This document shows, one piece after another, positions 1-7,588 of a stretch of DNA of 64,000 nucleotides (its first letter is position 1; each line of letters opens with the position of its first letter). The DNA is from an uncultured Lachnospiraceae bacterium. GTDB lineage: Bacteria; Bacillota; Clostridia; Lachnospirales; Lachnospiraceae. The DNA is taken from NCBI GenBank assembly GCA_947631685.1, contig CANRMI010000002.1, positions 245,207 through 309,206 of the forward strand, written 5' to 3'. Below the pieces are notes generated by a model that worked only from the letters and a program-made list of their open reading frames with translations, did not search any database and had not been told where the DNA came from. The translations under genes were made by a program, and so were the position numbers.

Positions 1-792
1 CGCATCCTGCAGCCGTCTGTGGAAAAGCGGGAAAAACTGCTGGCAGGCATGATCCTGCTGGTAATACTCATAACGCCCATAGGCAGCAATAACGGCCTGT
101 GGCCGGCAGTCAACAATCTGTTTCTGGCGCTGCCTTATGTGTGCTTCTGTTTTTACCGGCTGTGCCAAAAAAAAGACGGGCAGGGCAGATTTTCCCTGCT
201 GCCGTTGAAAACGATGCTGGGGGCTTTTCTGGGGCTGTTTGTACTGCAGAGCGTGGGGTTTGGCCTGGGATTTGTGTTCGTGGAGGCTCATGGAGCAAAA
301 GAAATAGATACAAAAGCGGAAAATAATGATATACTGAAAGGTGTCTATATGAGTGAGCAGCGGGCGGAATGGCTGAGCGGTATCAGTGCCTATGCGCGGC
401 AGGAGGAGCTTGCGGGAAAGGAAGTGATCCTGTATGGAAAAATCCCCGCCCTGAGCTTTTATCTGGATATGCCGCCTGCTTTTAATTCCTGGAGCGATCT
501 GGCTTCCTACAGCGCAGAGGTTATGGGAAAGGCGTTGGAGACGGTATCGGCGAAGGCGGAAAAGGGAGAAGAGCTTCCGGTGATCATTCTGGAAAAGGAG
601 TATGGGCTTTACAGAAACGGCGGCAAAGAGGCGCTGCTGGAAGCCGGATATCCCTCCTCGGAGGCCGATAGGCTTTTGCGGGATGCCAAGCGGGAACTGC
701 TTTGGGAATATATGGACAACTGGGAATATGAAGAATGTTTCTCCAATCAAAAATTTGTCCTGTATCGGACAGAAAAGAGGGCTTATGAATAG
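1..792 (+). CDS. C-terminal part of a polytopic membrane protein (5' end outside window)
   Basis: The frame is open to the first base, and a GTG at 19 has no ribosome site, so this is probably the tail of a longer gene cut by the window edge. Two hydrophobic segments lie at about residues 10-45 and 60-85, counting from the GTG, and are followed by a roughly 150-residue soluble domain that should be extracytoplasmic. The N-terminal hydrophobic run includes a TPIGSNN stretch of the kind seen in large Lachnospiraceae membrane proteins of surface-glycan loci. No catalytic motif is visible. It overlaps the following aminotransferase by 8 bp, so the two are probably co-transcribed and this is likely part of the glycan locus. 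Function not recognised. Confidence 0.6.
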   Translation, partial: RILQPSVEKREKLLAGMILLVILITPIGSNNGLWPAVNNLFLALPYVCFCFYRLCQKKDGQGRFSLLPLKTMLGAFLGLFVLQSVGFGLGFVFVEAHGAKEIDTKAENNDILKGVYMSEQRAEWLSGISAYARQEELAGKEVILYGKIPALSFYLDMPPAFNSWSDLASYSAEVMGKALETVSAKAEKGEELPVIILEKEYGLYRNGGKEALLEAGYPSSEADRLLRDAKRELLWEYMDNWEYEECFSNQKFVLYRTEKRAYE

Positions 793-1924
793 GATCAATT
801 TTAATGTACCGCCTCACACAGGCAGGGAAATGGAATACATTTCACAGGCGGTAGCCAATCAGAAAATCTGCGGAGACGGAGAATTTACCAAAAAATGCAG
901 CAGCTGGATAGAAGCAAAAACGGGAACCCAAAAGTGCCTGCTGACTACATCCTGCACCCACGCCACGGAAATGGCTGCGCTGCTGGCGGATATTAAACCC
1001 GGGGATGAGGTCATTATGCCCGCCTATACCTTTGTATCCACCGCGGACGCGTTTGTATTGCGGGGAGGGATTCCGGTATTTGTGGATATACGGCCGGATA
1101 CCATGAATCTGGATGAAAAGCTGATAGAGGACGCGATCACGGAAAAGACCAGGGCTATTGTGCCGGTTCACTATGCCGGCGTGGGCTGTGAAATGGATAC
1201 GATCATGGACATAGCCAAAAGACATGATCTGCTGGTGATAGAGGACGCGGCCCAGGGTATTATGGCGAGCTACAACGGGAAGCCTTTGGGAACCTTTGGA
1301 GAGTTTGGCTGCTTTTCTTTCCATGAAACAAAGAACTACAGCATGGGAGAGGGCGGAGCGCTGCTGATCCGGGATGAGAAGTATGTGGAAGAGGCGGAGA
1401 TCATCCGCGAAAAGGGAACCAACCGTACTAAATATTTCAGGGGACAGATAGACAAGTATACTTGGGTAAATCTCGGCTCTTCCTATCTGCCCAGCGATAT
1501 GAACGCTGCCTATCTGTATGCCCAGCTGGAAGTGGCGGATGAGATCAACGATGCCAGAAAGGCCAGTTGGAACCGTTATTATGAGCGACTGCTGCCTCTG
1601 GCGGAGAAAGGAAAGATAGAGCTGCCGTTTATCCCCGAACAGTGCGAGCACAATGCCCATATGTTCTATATCAAAGCGGCGGATATAGAAGAACGCAGCC
1701 GTCTGAAAAAGTATTTGGATGACAACAAAATTTTGGCGGTTTTCCACTATGTTCCGCTGCACACCGCGCCGGCAGGAATAAAATTCGGCCGTTTCCACGG
1801 AGAAGACAAATATACGACCAAAGAGAGCGAGAGGCTGTTGCGGCTGCCTATGTACTATGGCTTAAAGCCGGAAGAAGTGGATTATATCTGTGGAAAAGTG
1901 AAAGAGTTCTATACCGGAGCGTAG
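785..1924 (+). CDS. wecE: dTDP-4-amino-4,6-dideoxygalactose transaminase (WecE/RffA type)
   Basis: This is a PLP-dependent sugar aminotransferase of the DegT/DnrJ/EryC1 family, which transfers an amino group onto a 4-keto-6-deoxy nucleotide sugar such as the product of RfbB at 10568. The protein is 379 residues, close to the family's usual length. It starts with the typical NFNVPPHTGREMEYI, carries the cofactor region VIEDAAQ, and has the Schiff-base lysine in FHETKN (about K183) before GEGGAL. The ATG at 785 is chosen because AAAGAGGG precedes it and because family members begin with this N-terminus; the frame also runs upstream to 602 without support. It implies an amino-deoxy sugar (Fuc4N-like) in the surface glycan. 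The exact sugar is inferred. Confidence 0.88.
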   Translation: MNRINFNVPPHTGREMEYISQAVANQKICGDGEFTKKCSSWIEAKTGTQKCLLTTSCTHATEMAALLADIKPGDEVIMPAYTFVSTADAFVLRGGIPVFVDIRPDTMNLDEKLIEDAITEKTRAIVPVHYAGVGCEMDTIMDIAKRHDLLVIEDAAQGIMASYNGKPLGTFGEFGCFSFHETKNYSMGEGGALLIRDEKYVEEAEIIREKGTNRTKYFRGQIDKYTWVNLGSSYLPSDMNAAYLYAQLEVADEINDARKASWNRYYERLLPLAEKGKIELPFIPEQCEHNAHMFYIKAADIEERSRLKKYLDDNKILAVFHYVPLHTAPAGIKFGRFHGEDKYTTKESERLLRLPMYYGLKPEEVDYICGKVKEFYTGA

Positions 1925-1963
1925 GCGCTGGCAAAGCGTGTACCGAGTGCGGAGTGGCGGAAA

Positions 1964-3019
1964 ATGAGTAAAAGAGGCGTACAGGAAAGGCAAGTGAATA
2001 TGGATCTGCTGCGGATACTGGCGTGTTTCAGTGTGATTATGCTGCACAGTGCCGCCCAGCTCTGGTATAGCTGTGACATTACGGAGGGCAGATGGCTGGT
2101 GGCCAATACCTATGACGCGGCTTTCCGTTTCGGCGTACCGATCTTTGTGATGCTGAGCGGACGCTTTTTCCTAGGAAGAGACGGACAAATTTCCCTTAGG
2201 ACGCTGTACTTTAAAAATATACTGCGGCTGTCAGTGATATATGTGGTATGGAGCACGGTATACGGCCTGTGGGACTGCAGGTACTGGATGGGAGCCGAGG
2301 GGACGGTCTGGAAGGACTATGTAACGGAAATCTTTTTGGGGAGGTATCATCTCTGGTATCTGATCATGCAGATAGGACTCTATATGCTGCTGCCGGTTTT
2401 AAAGAGCTGGCTGGAGCACTGTGAAAAGCAGAGTGTGGAATATTTCCTGCTGTTGTTTTTCATAATACAGATTGGCCTGAATACCGTGAAAATTCTACGG
2501 ATTCCAGGACCGGTTCTGCAGCTTTTGGGACAGATCGATGTGGAACTGGTATGCAGTTATGCCGGCTACTTTGTATTGGGCTATTATTTATACCGATATC
2601 CTTTGCGTAAAAAGGCCAGATACTGCCTCTATACCGCAGGTCTCATGGGACTTTTGGGAGCGGTGGGAGTCAGCGTATGGGAAAGTACCATAAAGGGACA
2701 GAAGATGTCCACCGCATTTGACAGCTATAGCCTGTTTACTTTTCTGGTTACTGTGGCGTTATATGTTCTGTTTTCCAGTCTGCAGCCTTCCCTGGAAGAA
2801 AGGGGAAGCCGGCTGCTGCAGGGACTGGCCAAGGATACGCTGGGCGTGTATCTGATGCATCTGCTTCTGCTGGAATTTTTGGGAGACCGGAGCGTTTATG
2901 CCCATATGGAAAACTACGTATTGGGTATTCCCCTGCTGGCCGTGGGCTGTTTTGTTGTGTGTATTCCTGTTGCAGCCCTGCTGCGGCGTATCCCCCTGGT
3001 TGGGAAATATATCTGTTAG
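1964..3019 (+). CDS. Membrane acyltransferase, acyltransferase-3 family
   Basis: This 351-residue integral membrane protein is of the Acyl_transf_3 type (OatA/WecH-like), which typically moves an acetyl or other acyl group onto a cell-surface sugar. The N-terminus has the diagnostic sequence NMDLLRILACFSVIMLH, whose histidine (about residue 27) is the family's conserved active-site residue. About ten hydrophobic segments follow, along with the family feature FVMLSGRFFL near residue 65. It lies 39 bp after the aminotransferase and 20 bp before the next membrane gene, in the same direction. Most likely it O-acylates the glycan made by this locus. The acceptor is not readable from sequence. An alternative start is the ATG at 2000. 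Confidence 0.82.
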   Translation: MSKRGVQERQVNMDLLRILACFSVIMLHSAAQLWYSCDITEGRWLVANTYDAAFRFGVPIFVMLSGRFFLGRDGQISLRTLYFKNILRLSVIYVVWSTVYGLWDCRYWMGAEGTVWKDYVTEIFLGRYHLWYLIMQIGLYMLLPVLKSWLEHCEKQSVEYFLLLFFIIQIGLNTVKILRIPGPVLQLLGQIDVELVCSYAGYFVLGYYLYRYPLRKKARYCLYTAGLMGLLGAVGVSVWESTIKGQKMSTAFDSYSLFTFLVTVALYVLFSSLQPSLEERGSRLLQGLAKDTLGVYLMHLLLLEFLGDRSVYAHMENYVLGIPLLAVGCFVVCIPVAALLRRIPLVGKYIC

Positions 3020-3039
3020 ATCGTGTTGAGTAATGGTAT

Positions 3040-4482
3040 ATGGAAGCTAAACAAAAAGCGGTGAAAAAGTGCATAGGCGGCGTATTTCTGATCGGTATGG
3101 CAGTACAGATCGTGTTTGGCCTGGGCTTTATAGGAGCCAATCTGTTTTCCCTGCAGGGGTTTTCGGAGAGCAGGGAGCTTGTGGAGATGAGCGCAAACTT
3201 ACGGCCTGACGAATATACGGGGATTCTGTATCTCTTGATCATCCGTATGGGGATGATGCTGGGAAAGATACTGCCCCTGCCATATTTTTTCTGGCTGTAT
3301 CTGCTGCAGCTGGGGGCGGCTTTCTATGCGGTCTGCATATTTTTAAAATACAGCGGGCTGGGTGAGGAAAAGTCCGAGCCGTTGCTCTTTCTTCTGAAGG
3401 CGGGGTACCTTTTCTGTATTCCCCAAGTGCTGCAGCTGCATCTGGCCGTACTGCCGCAATCCCTGCTCGTATCTTTTTTTCTGATCGCGCTGGCTGTTGT
3501 GCTGGGGCAGATACGGGGAGTACAAAGCCGCGGGAAAAAAGATCTGATACTGGTATGTGTATGCTGGCTGGCAATGGGGCTTCTGCATCCGGATTACCTG
3601 TGGCTGGGGAGCGTACCGGTGATCTTTCTCTTCTGCCTGTTATGGAAAAGAAAGTCCTTTAAGCCGGCATGGCAGCTGGCGTTTGCGGCGCTTGCGGCGG
3701 TATTGCTGATAAACGGCGTCAACATGGCAACCCAGGAGGCGGGGAGCAGGGGAAAGATACAGCGCACTCTGGGAGCGGCGCTTGTCAGCCGTATGGCGTG
3801 GCCGTACTTTGAGGACAATTACTATTTCTGGCCAGAGGAAGTCAAGGAAGTGATGAGTCCGGAGGAGGGAAGGGAAATTTCCCGCTACGCGGACAATGTA
3901 AAATTGGTGCTGGGACCGGAATTTGAGGCGGCTTTCGGGAAAAAGCAGGCGAATATCTATTACTGGCAAATGGCGCTTCACTGCTTTTCGGATCGAACCA
4001 AGGAAGTGCTCTCTAAGATCGGGGAGGATTTTGCGGCCTATCTTTTTGTGCCGTTTGCTACCGCAAAACAGCTGGCAGGCGGCGGGCTGTCCTATGCAGG
4101 CTGGAATTTTGACAGGATGTGGGAGCAGGCCAAGACCTGGACCAGTCTGTATGTACGGTACGCGGCAAGGAGCCTGCCTACAGGAATCCTGTTTGTGATT
4201 TTCGGGTTCCTTTTTGGAAAAAAGGGCAGAAACGGGAAAAAAGGAGAGAAGCTTGAAAGCAGCATCTCTCCAGAGAAAGGCAGCTCTCCGGCGGGGGCGG
4301 TACTGCCGCTGTTTTTGGCTTGTATATTGACGCAGGCCGTATGGTATACTTTGTCGGGAGCCGGCATGATGGATTATAAGAATGTACCGGTAGTGATGAC
4401 ACTCTGGTATGTTTGCCCGGTATGGGGCTTCGGTAAATATTATTGGGAAGAGGCATCCGGAAACGGAGGAGAGAAATGCTGA
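3040..4482 (+). CDS. Large polytopic membrane protein, function unknown
   Basis: The protein has 480 residues, with roughly ten hydrophobic helices and a lysine-rich C-terminal tail. A soluble, probably extracytoplasmic region lies around residues 230-330 and includes several Tyr/Trp-rich stretches (YFEDNYYFWPEE). I do not recognise a family for certain; the layout resembles GT-C fold glycosyltransferases, in which helices alternate with an outer catalytic loop, but no clear DxD-type motif is visible near the first outer loop. It follows the acyltransferase by 20 bp, and its stop overlaps the next start by 7 bp, which ties it to the glycan operon. GT-C activity is inference only. Confidence 0.7.
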   Translation: MEAKQKAVKKCIGGVFLIGMAVQIVFGLGFIGANLFSLQGFSESRELVEMSANLRPDEYTGILYLLIIRMGMMLGKILPLPYFFWLYLLQLGAAFYAVCIFLKYSGLGEEKSEPLLFLLKAGYLFCIPQVLQLHLAVLPQSLLVSFFLIALAVVLGQIRGVQSRGKKDLILVCVCWLAMGLLHPDYLWLGSVPVIFLFCLLWKRKSFKPAWQLAFAALAAVLLINGVNMATQEAGSRGKIQRTLGAALVSRMAWPYFEDNYYFWPEEVKEVMSPEEGREISRYADNVKLVLGPEFEAAFGKKQANIYYWQMALHCFSDRTKEVLSKIGEDFAAYLFVPFATAKQLAGGGLSYAGWNFDRMWEQAKTWTSLYVRYAARSLPTGILFVIFGFLFGKKGRNGKKGEKLESSISPEKGSSPAGAVLPLFLACILTQAVWYTLSGAGMMDYKNVPVVMTLWYVCPVWGFGKYYWEEASGNGGEKC

Positions 4483-5555
4483 TACTGCGGATCATCAGCC
4501 TGCTTTTTTTTGCGTTGGCGCTGCCTGTGGGAATGGGAGCCGGACTGACGGCATTTTTGGACAGGCGGGAAAAGAATATTTTTTTTATGTGGACAGCGGG
4601 ACAGCTGCTGGAAATGGCTCTATTTCAGATAGTGGCGGTTCCAGTGATTCTGCTGCAGGGAAGGCTGGACTTTTTAGACGGCAGGGCTTTTACGGTCGTG
4701 ACAGTTTTATTTGAAGGGTTGTCGGCAGTGGCAGCCATGCTGGGAACCGTGGTATGGATAAAAAAGGGACGGGGATACAGGCCCCATACAGTGGAAAAAA
4801 TCCCTAAGACCGCGCTGCTTTGGTGGGGGACGGCAGCGGTTCTGCTTTTACTGCAGCTGGCAGGTGTTTTTTGCCTGCGCTTTATGGACGGGGATGATGC
4901 TTACTATATGAGCGAGGCAGTCATGGCACAGGCCAGCGAGAATATGTACAGGCACATTCCTTACACCGGGATGGCAACGGAACTGGATACCAGACACTGC
5001 CTGGCACCATTCCCCATATGGATCGCTGTTCTAGCCAGAGTATCGGGTTTTCATGCTTCCGTGATAGGACAGGTCGCGGTGCCTATGCTGCTGATCCCGT
5101 TGACGTATGCTGTTTACGGTATGATTGGCAGCAGGCTTTTCAAAGGCAGAAAGGATAGGCTGCCTGTATTCATGGTTTTTGTCCAATTACTGGTTTTGTG
5201 GGGAAATTATTCCATTTATACGGCGGAAACTTTTCTGATGACAAGGACCAGGCAGGGCAAGGCAGCTTTGGCCAACCTGATCATACCGGCCCTGTTTTTG
5301 CTGCTCTATTTACTGGGGGAGCGGGTCGCGGAAAACAGAAAAATAGAAAAGAGCCTTTGGCTGCTGTTGGCCGCGACGGTGACGGCAGCGTGCTTATGCA
5401 GTACGCTGGGAGGTTTTTTGACAGCGCTGTTGACGGGGTTGTTCTGTATTTGTGTACTGGTGGTGTACAGGAAGCCGAAGTTCCTGCTGCCGGCGTGCGT
5501 CTGCCTATTGCCGGCAGCCATCTATACGGGGCTCTATCTGCTGTTGCAGCGATGA
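4476..5555 (+). CDS. Polytopic membrane protein, DUF6077-like (N-terminal part?)
   Basis: This 359-residue membrane protein starts at the ATG inside the upstream stop region, with GGAGGA directly before it. The N-terminal half has several hydrophobic helices. Around residues 145-150 lies an acidic GDDAYY motif in a predicted outer loop, followed by a soluble stretch containing TRHCLAPFPIW, and then further helices to the C-terminus. The DD motif after the early helices is what GT-C glycosyltransferases use, and the protein resembles the uncharacterised family I know as DUF6077. The family name is from memory. The next gene, 28 bp on, looks like the missing C-terminal half of this family, so the pair may be one protein that has been split. 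Confidence 0.65.
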   Translation: MLILRIISLLFFALALPVGMGAGLTAFLDRREKNIFFMWTAGQLLEMALFQIVAVPVILLQGRLDFLDGRAFTVVTVLFEGLSAVAAMLGTVVWIKKGRGYRPHTVEKIPKTALLWWGTAAVLLLLQLAGVFCLRFMDGDDAYYMSEAVMAQASENMYRHIPYTGMATELDTRHCLAPFPIWIAVLARVSGFHASVIGQVAVPMLLIPLTYAVYGMIGSRLFKGRKDRLPVFMVFVQLLVLWGNYSIYTAETFLMTRTRQGKAALANLIIPALFLLLYLLGERVAENRKIEKSLWLLLAATVTAACLCSTLGGFLTALLTGLFCICVLVVYRKPKFLLPACVCLLPAAIYTGLYLLLQR

Positions 5556-5583
5556 TAAAAGGAAATAGGATAGGGAGGCGCCT

Positions 5584-6345
5584 ATGTGGGATATGATATT
5601 GCAGCCGTTTAGAGATTACGCCGGTTCGGGAATGTTGATAGCGCTGTTTCTGGCTGCGGAGCTCTTTTTGTTTGTCAGTGAAAAGAATAAAATGACAAGG
5701 ATCGTTTTTGTGTATCTGCCGGCGTTGGTCCTGCTGCTGTATTTTCTGCCGCCCTTTGCGGCACTGATATATGCGTTTGTGGAATCCGAGATCTATTACA
5801 GGCTTTTGTGGCTGCTGCCGGTCACACCGGTATTGGGCTATACGGCAGTCAAGATCTTGAGCGGCTGCGCAGGCATAAAAAAGTGGGGAGTGGGCGCTGC
5901 GCTGGGCATAATGATCATGCTTTCCGGCAGTCTGGTCTACAAAAGCCCGCTGGCGGTCAGGGCAGAGAATCCCTATCATGTGCCCCAGTCGGTGGTGGAC
6001 ATCTGTGATGCTATTAGGGTGGAGGGCAGGGAGGTCATGGCGGCCTTTCCCATGGAATTAATACCATATGTCAGGCAGTACAGCCCTTATGTATGTATGC
6101 CCTATGGCAGGGAGATCCTGATCGAGAGATGGCATTTCCAGAACGAACTATATGATCTGTTGAACGCGGAGGTACTAGACGTAGAGCTGATCGTGGAAAA
6201 AGCCAGAGAACAAAACTGCCATTATGTGATCTTCGGACAGGGGAAAACCATAAACGGCAGCTTTGAGGATTACGAATATGAGTTGTTTGATGTGATAGAC
6301 GGCTATACTATCTATACGGATACCACTCTTTACAAGGGGCTGTAA
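5584..6345 (+). CDS. Membrane protein, possible C-terminal half of the DUF6077-like protein
   Basis: This 253-residue protein has about five hydrophobic helices in the first 130 residues and a soluble C-terminal domain of about 110 residues with the stretch NPYHVPQSVVDICDAI. That domain has the look of the extracytoplasmic tail of GT-C-like or DUF6077-like proteins. The ATG at 5584 has a good GGGAGG site. An in-frame TAG at 5566 separates it from the upstream gene, so a single frameshift would not simply join the two. It ends 8 bp before the convergent SGNH-like gene. Function is unknown; it may act together with the preceding gene as a two-piece membrane enzyme. Confidence 0.62.
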   Translation: MWDMILQPFRDYAGSGMLIALFLAAELFLFVSEKNKMTRIVFVYLPALVLLLYFLPPFAALIYAFVESEIYYRLLWLLPVTPVLGYTAVKILSGCAGIKKWGVGAALGIMIMLSGSLVYKSPLAVRAENPYHVPQSVVDICDAIRVEGREVMAAFPMELIPYVRQYSPYVCMPYGREILIERWHFQNELYDLLNAEVLDVELIVEKAREQNCHYVIFGQGKTINGSFEDYEYELFDVIDGYTIYTDTTLYKGL

Positions 6346-6353
6346 AGAAAGGT

Positions 6354-7331
6354 TTAAGGCGCGTGGGAAACGTCTAGGGCGTCCTCCATACGCTTGGCGA
6401 GAAGAGCCTTGCCGGCCTTGTTCAGATTCAGGTTGTCAGTCAGATAGTCACGGGCAATATCTTCGTGGACGCCGCCATAGAGACAGTCCACAAAGGAAAT
6501 ATCCATGGCTTCGGCGATATAATATTCTTCAATGGCAAAATTGGAAAGTTTGTCGGTTCCGTAAATCTTGCTGTCGCTGCTGATGTAGCTGCCATCTTCC
6601 GCCACGCCGTAGGCGTAGGTGGGGGACATGACGACAATGCGGGCCCAGGGCATGTACTCCTGAATGAGCGAGACACCGGCAAACAGGGAGCCTCCAAAGG
6701 TCTGCAGGTCAGAGGGATTTGAAGAATCAGCGGCGGGACTGCGCCCAGCCAGAAAGTCACTGCCGTCAAACATGATATAGACCATATCCACGGTACGCAG
6801 GTCCAGATTCTGCAGTGTGCTTATGGATTCTTTTATGTCAGCGGGGACATCGCCTAACGCCGCATAGGTATCGGAAACGAGCTCCTGTCTTTTTAGAATA
6901 AATATACTGGTCAGCCAGAACAGACTGAAAGCGTCCATGGGTTCGCTGGAGGCATCAAAAGTAGGGTTGGCAGCGGACAGATAAGAGTCGGCGATCGCGC
7001 AGTTATATACTGTGGCGCCGGTGGACTGAGCGAACAGGTTGCAGGGATTGTCCGGGGAGGATTTGTCGTCCGCAAAGGCACCGTTTCCCAGACAGAGAAC
7101 GGTCAGTACGCCGTCGTCCTCAGGGAAAGTGCCGTCGTCCTCCGCCACCAAGGGGATGATATAATCCAGATCCTGCATCTGCGCGTCTTCCGGAACGGAG
7201 ATAGCGTCTATTTCTTCCTGGGTGATATAGCGGAAAAATCCCAGAAATTTCCTGACGATCAAAAACAGGATGACAATGATAACCAGCGCCAGGACCAGAT
7301 GCATATTCAACTTAAATTTCTTCTTTTCCAT
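6354..7331 (-). CDS. Membrane-anchored SGNH-like protein with degenerate catalytic blocks
   Basis: The 325-residue protein has one N-terminal transmembrane helix (about residues 10-28) and an outer domain with the layout of SGNH/GDSL hydrolases. Block I reads CLGNGAFADD, where a nucleophile would need GDS. A block-III-like FDGSDFL is present, and near the C-terminus DNLNLNKAGKALL takes the place of the DxxH element. The catalytic Ser and His therefore seem to be missing, which suggests a binding or scaffold role, or a different chemistry. It is the only minus-strand gene in the glycan locus and diverges from the large muramidase at 7589. Membership of the SGNH fold is inferred from these block positions. 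Confidence 0.7.
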   Translation of the reverse strand: MEKKKFKLNMHLVLALVIIVILFLIVRKFLGFFRYITQEEIDAISVPEDAQMQDLDYIIPLVAEDDGTFPEDDGVLTVLCLGNGAFADDKSSPDNPCNLFAQSTGATVYNCAIADSYLSAANPTFDASSEPMDAFSLFWLTSIFILKRQELVSDTYAALGDVPADIKESISTLQNLDLRTVDMVYIMFDGSDFLAGRSPAADSSNPSDLQTFGGSLFAGVSLIQEYMPWARIVVMSPTYAYGVAEDGSYISSDSKIYGTDKLSNFAIEEYYIAEAMDISFVDCLYGGVHEDIARDYLTDNLNLNKAGKALLAKRMEDALDVSHAP

Positions 7332-7361
7332 AAAAAACTCCTCTTTTTAGTTGATGCCTCT

Positions 7362-7390
7362 ATTTTACTATTATTCCGAAAAGCTGTCCA
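7362..7390 (-). promoter_or_regulatory. Promoter for the SGNH-like gene
   Basis: On the minus strand, TGGACA (7390-7385) and TAAAAT (7367-7362) are 17 bp apart. Their position is right for transcription of the gene starting at 7331. Confidence 0.55.
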
Positions 7391-7533
7391 GCTATAAGGG
7401 GCGGATTTAATAAAATATAAAGAAATGATACAAAGAGGATACAAAAACAGGGAAAATCGGATATATGTGGAAAAATGGATGGGAAAGTTAAGAAAAAAAT
7501 AAAAAATCCCGGCGTTTTTTGCCGCTTTTTGCC

Positions 7534-7562
7534 TTGCTGGCGTCCCTTTGGAATGCTATAAT
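7534..7562 (+). promoter_or_regulatory. Promoter for the large GH25 gene
   Basis: TTGCTG and TATAAT are 17 bp apart, and a TGC just before the -10 makes it an extended -10 element. Transcription should begin about 20 bp before the ATG at 7589. It diverges from the minus-strand promoter at 7362-7390; the AT-rich 140 bp between the two show nothing else I can name. Confidence 0.65.
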
Positions 7563-7588
7563 GGTGAAGAGTGATTCTGGGAGGACAT

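Noticed and set aside
842..1798. Minus-strand open frame opposite the aminotransferase
   Set aside because: The plus-strand gene is unambiguous; the opposite frame shows no motif.
5198..5596. Alternative plus frame bridging the two DUF6077-like halves
   Set aside because: Its sequence is Gly/Arg-rich and lacks the hydrophobic pattern of the neighbours; it does not join the halves.
7506..7535. Terminator-like CGGC/GCCG hairpin before the large muramidase
   Set aside because: The stem is only 4 bp and the region lies between divergent genes, where no plus-strand transcript should end.
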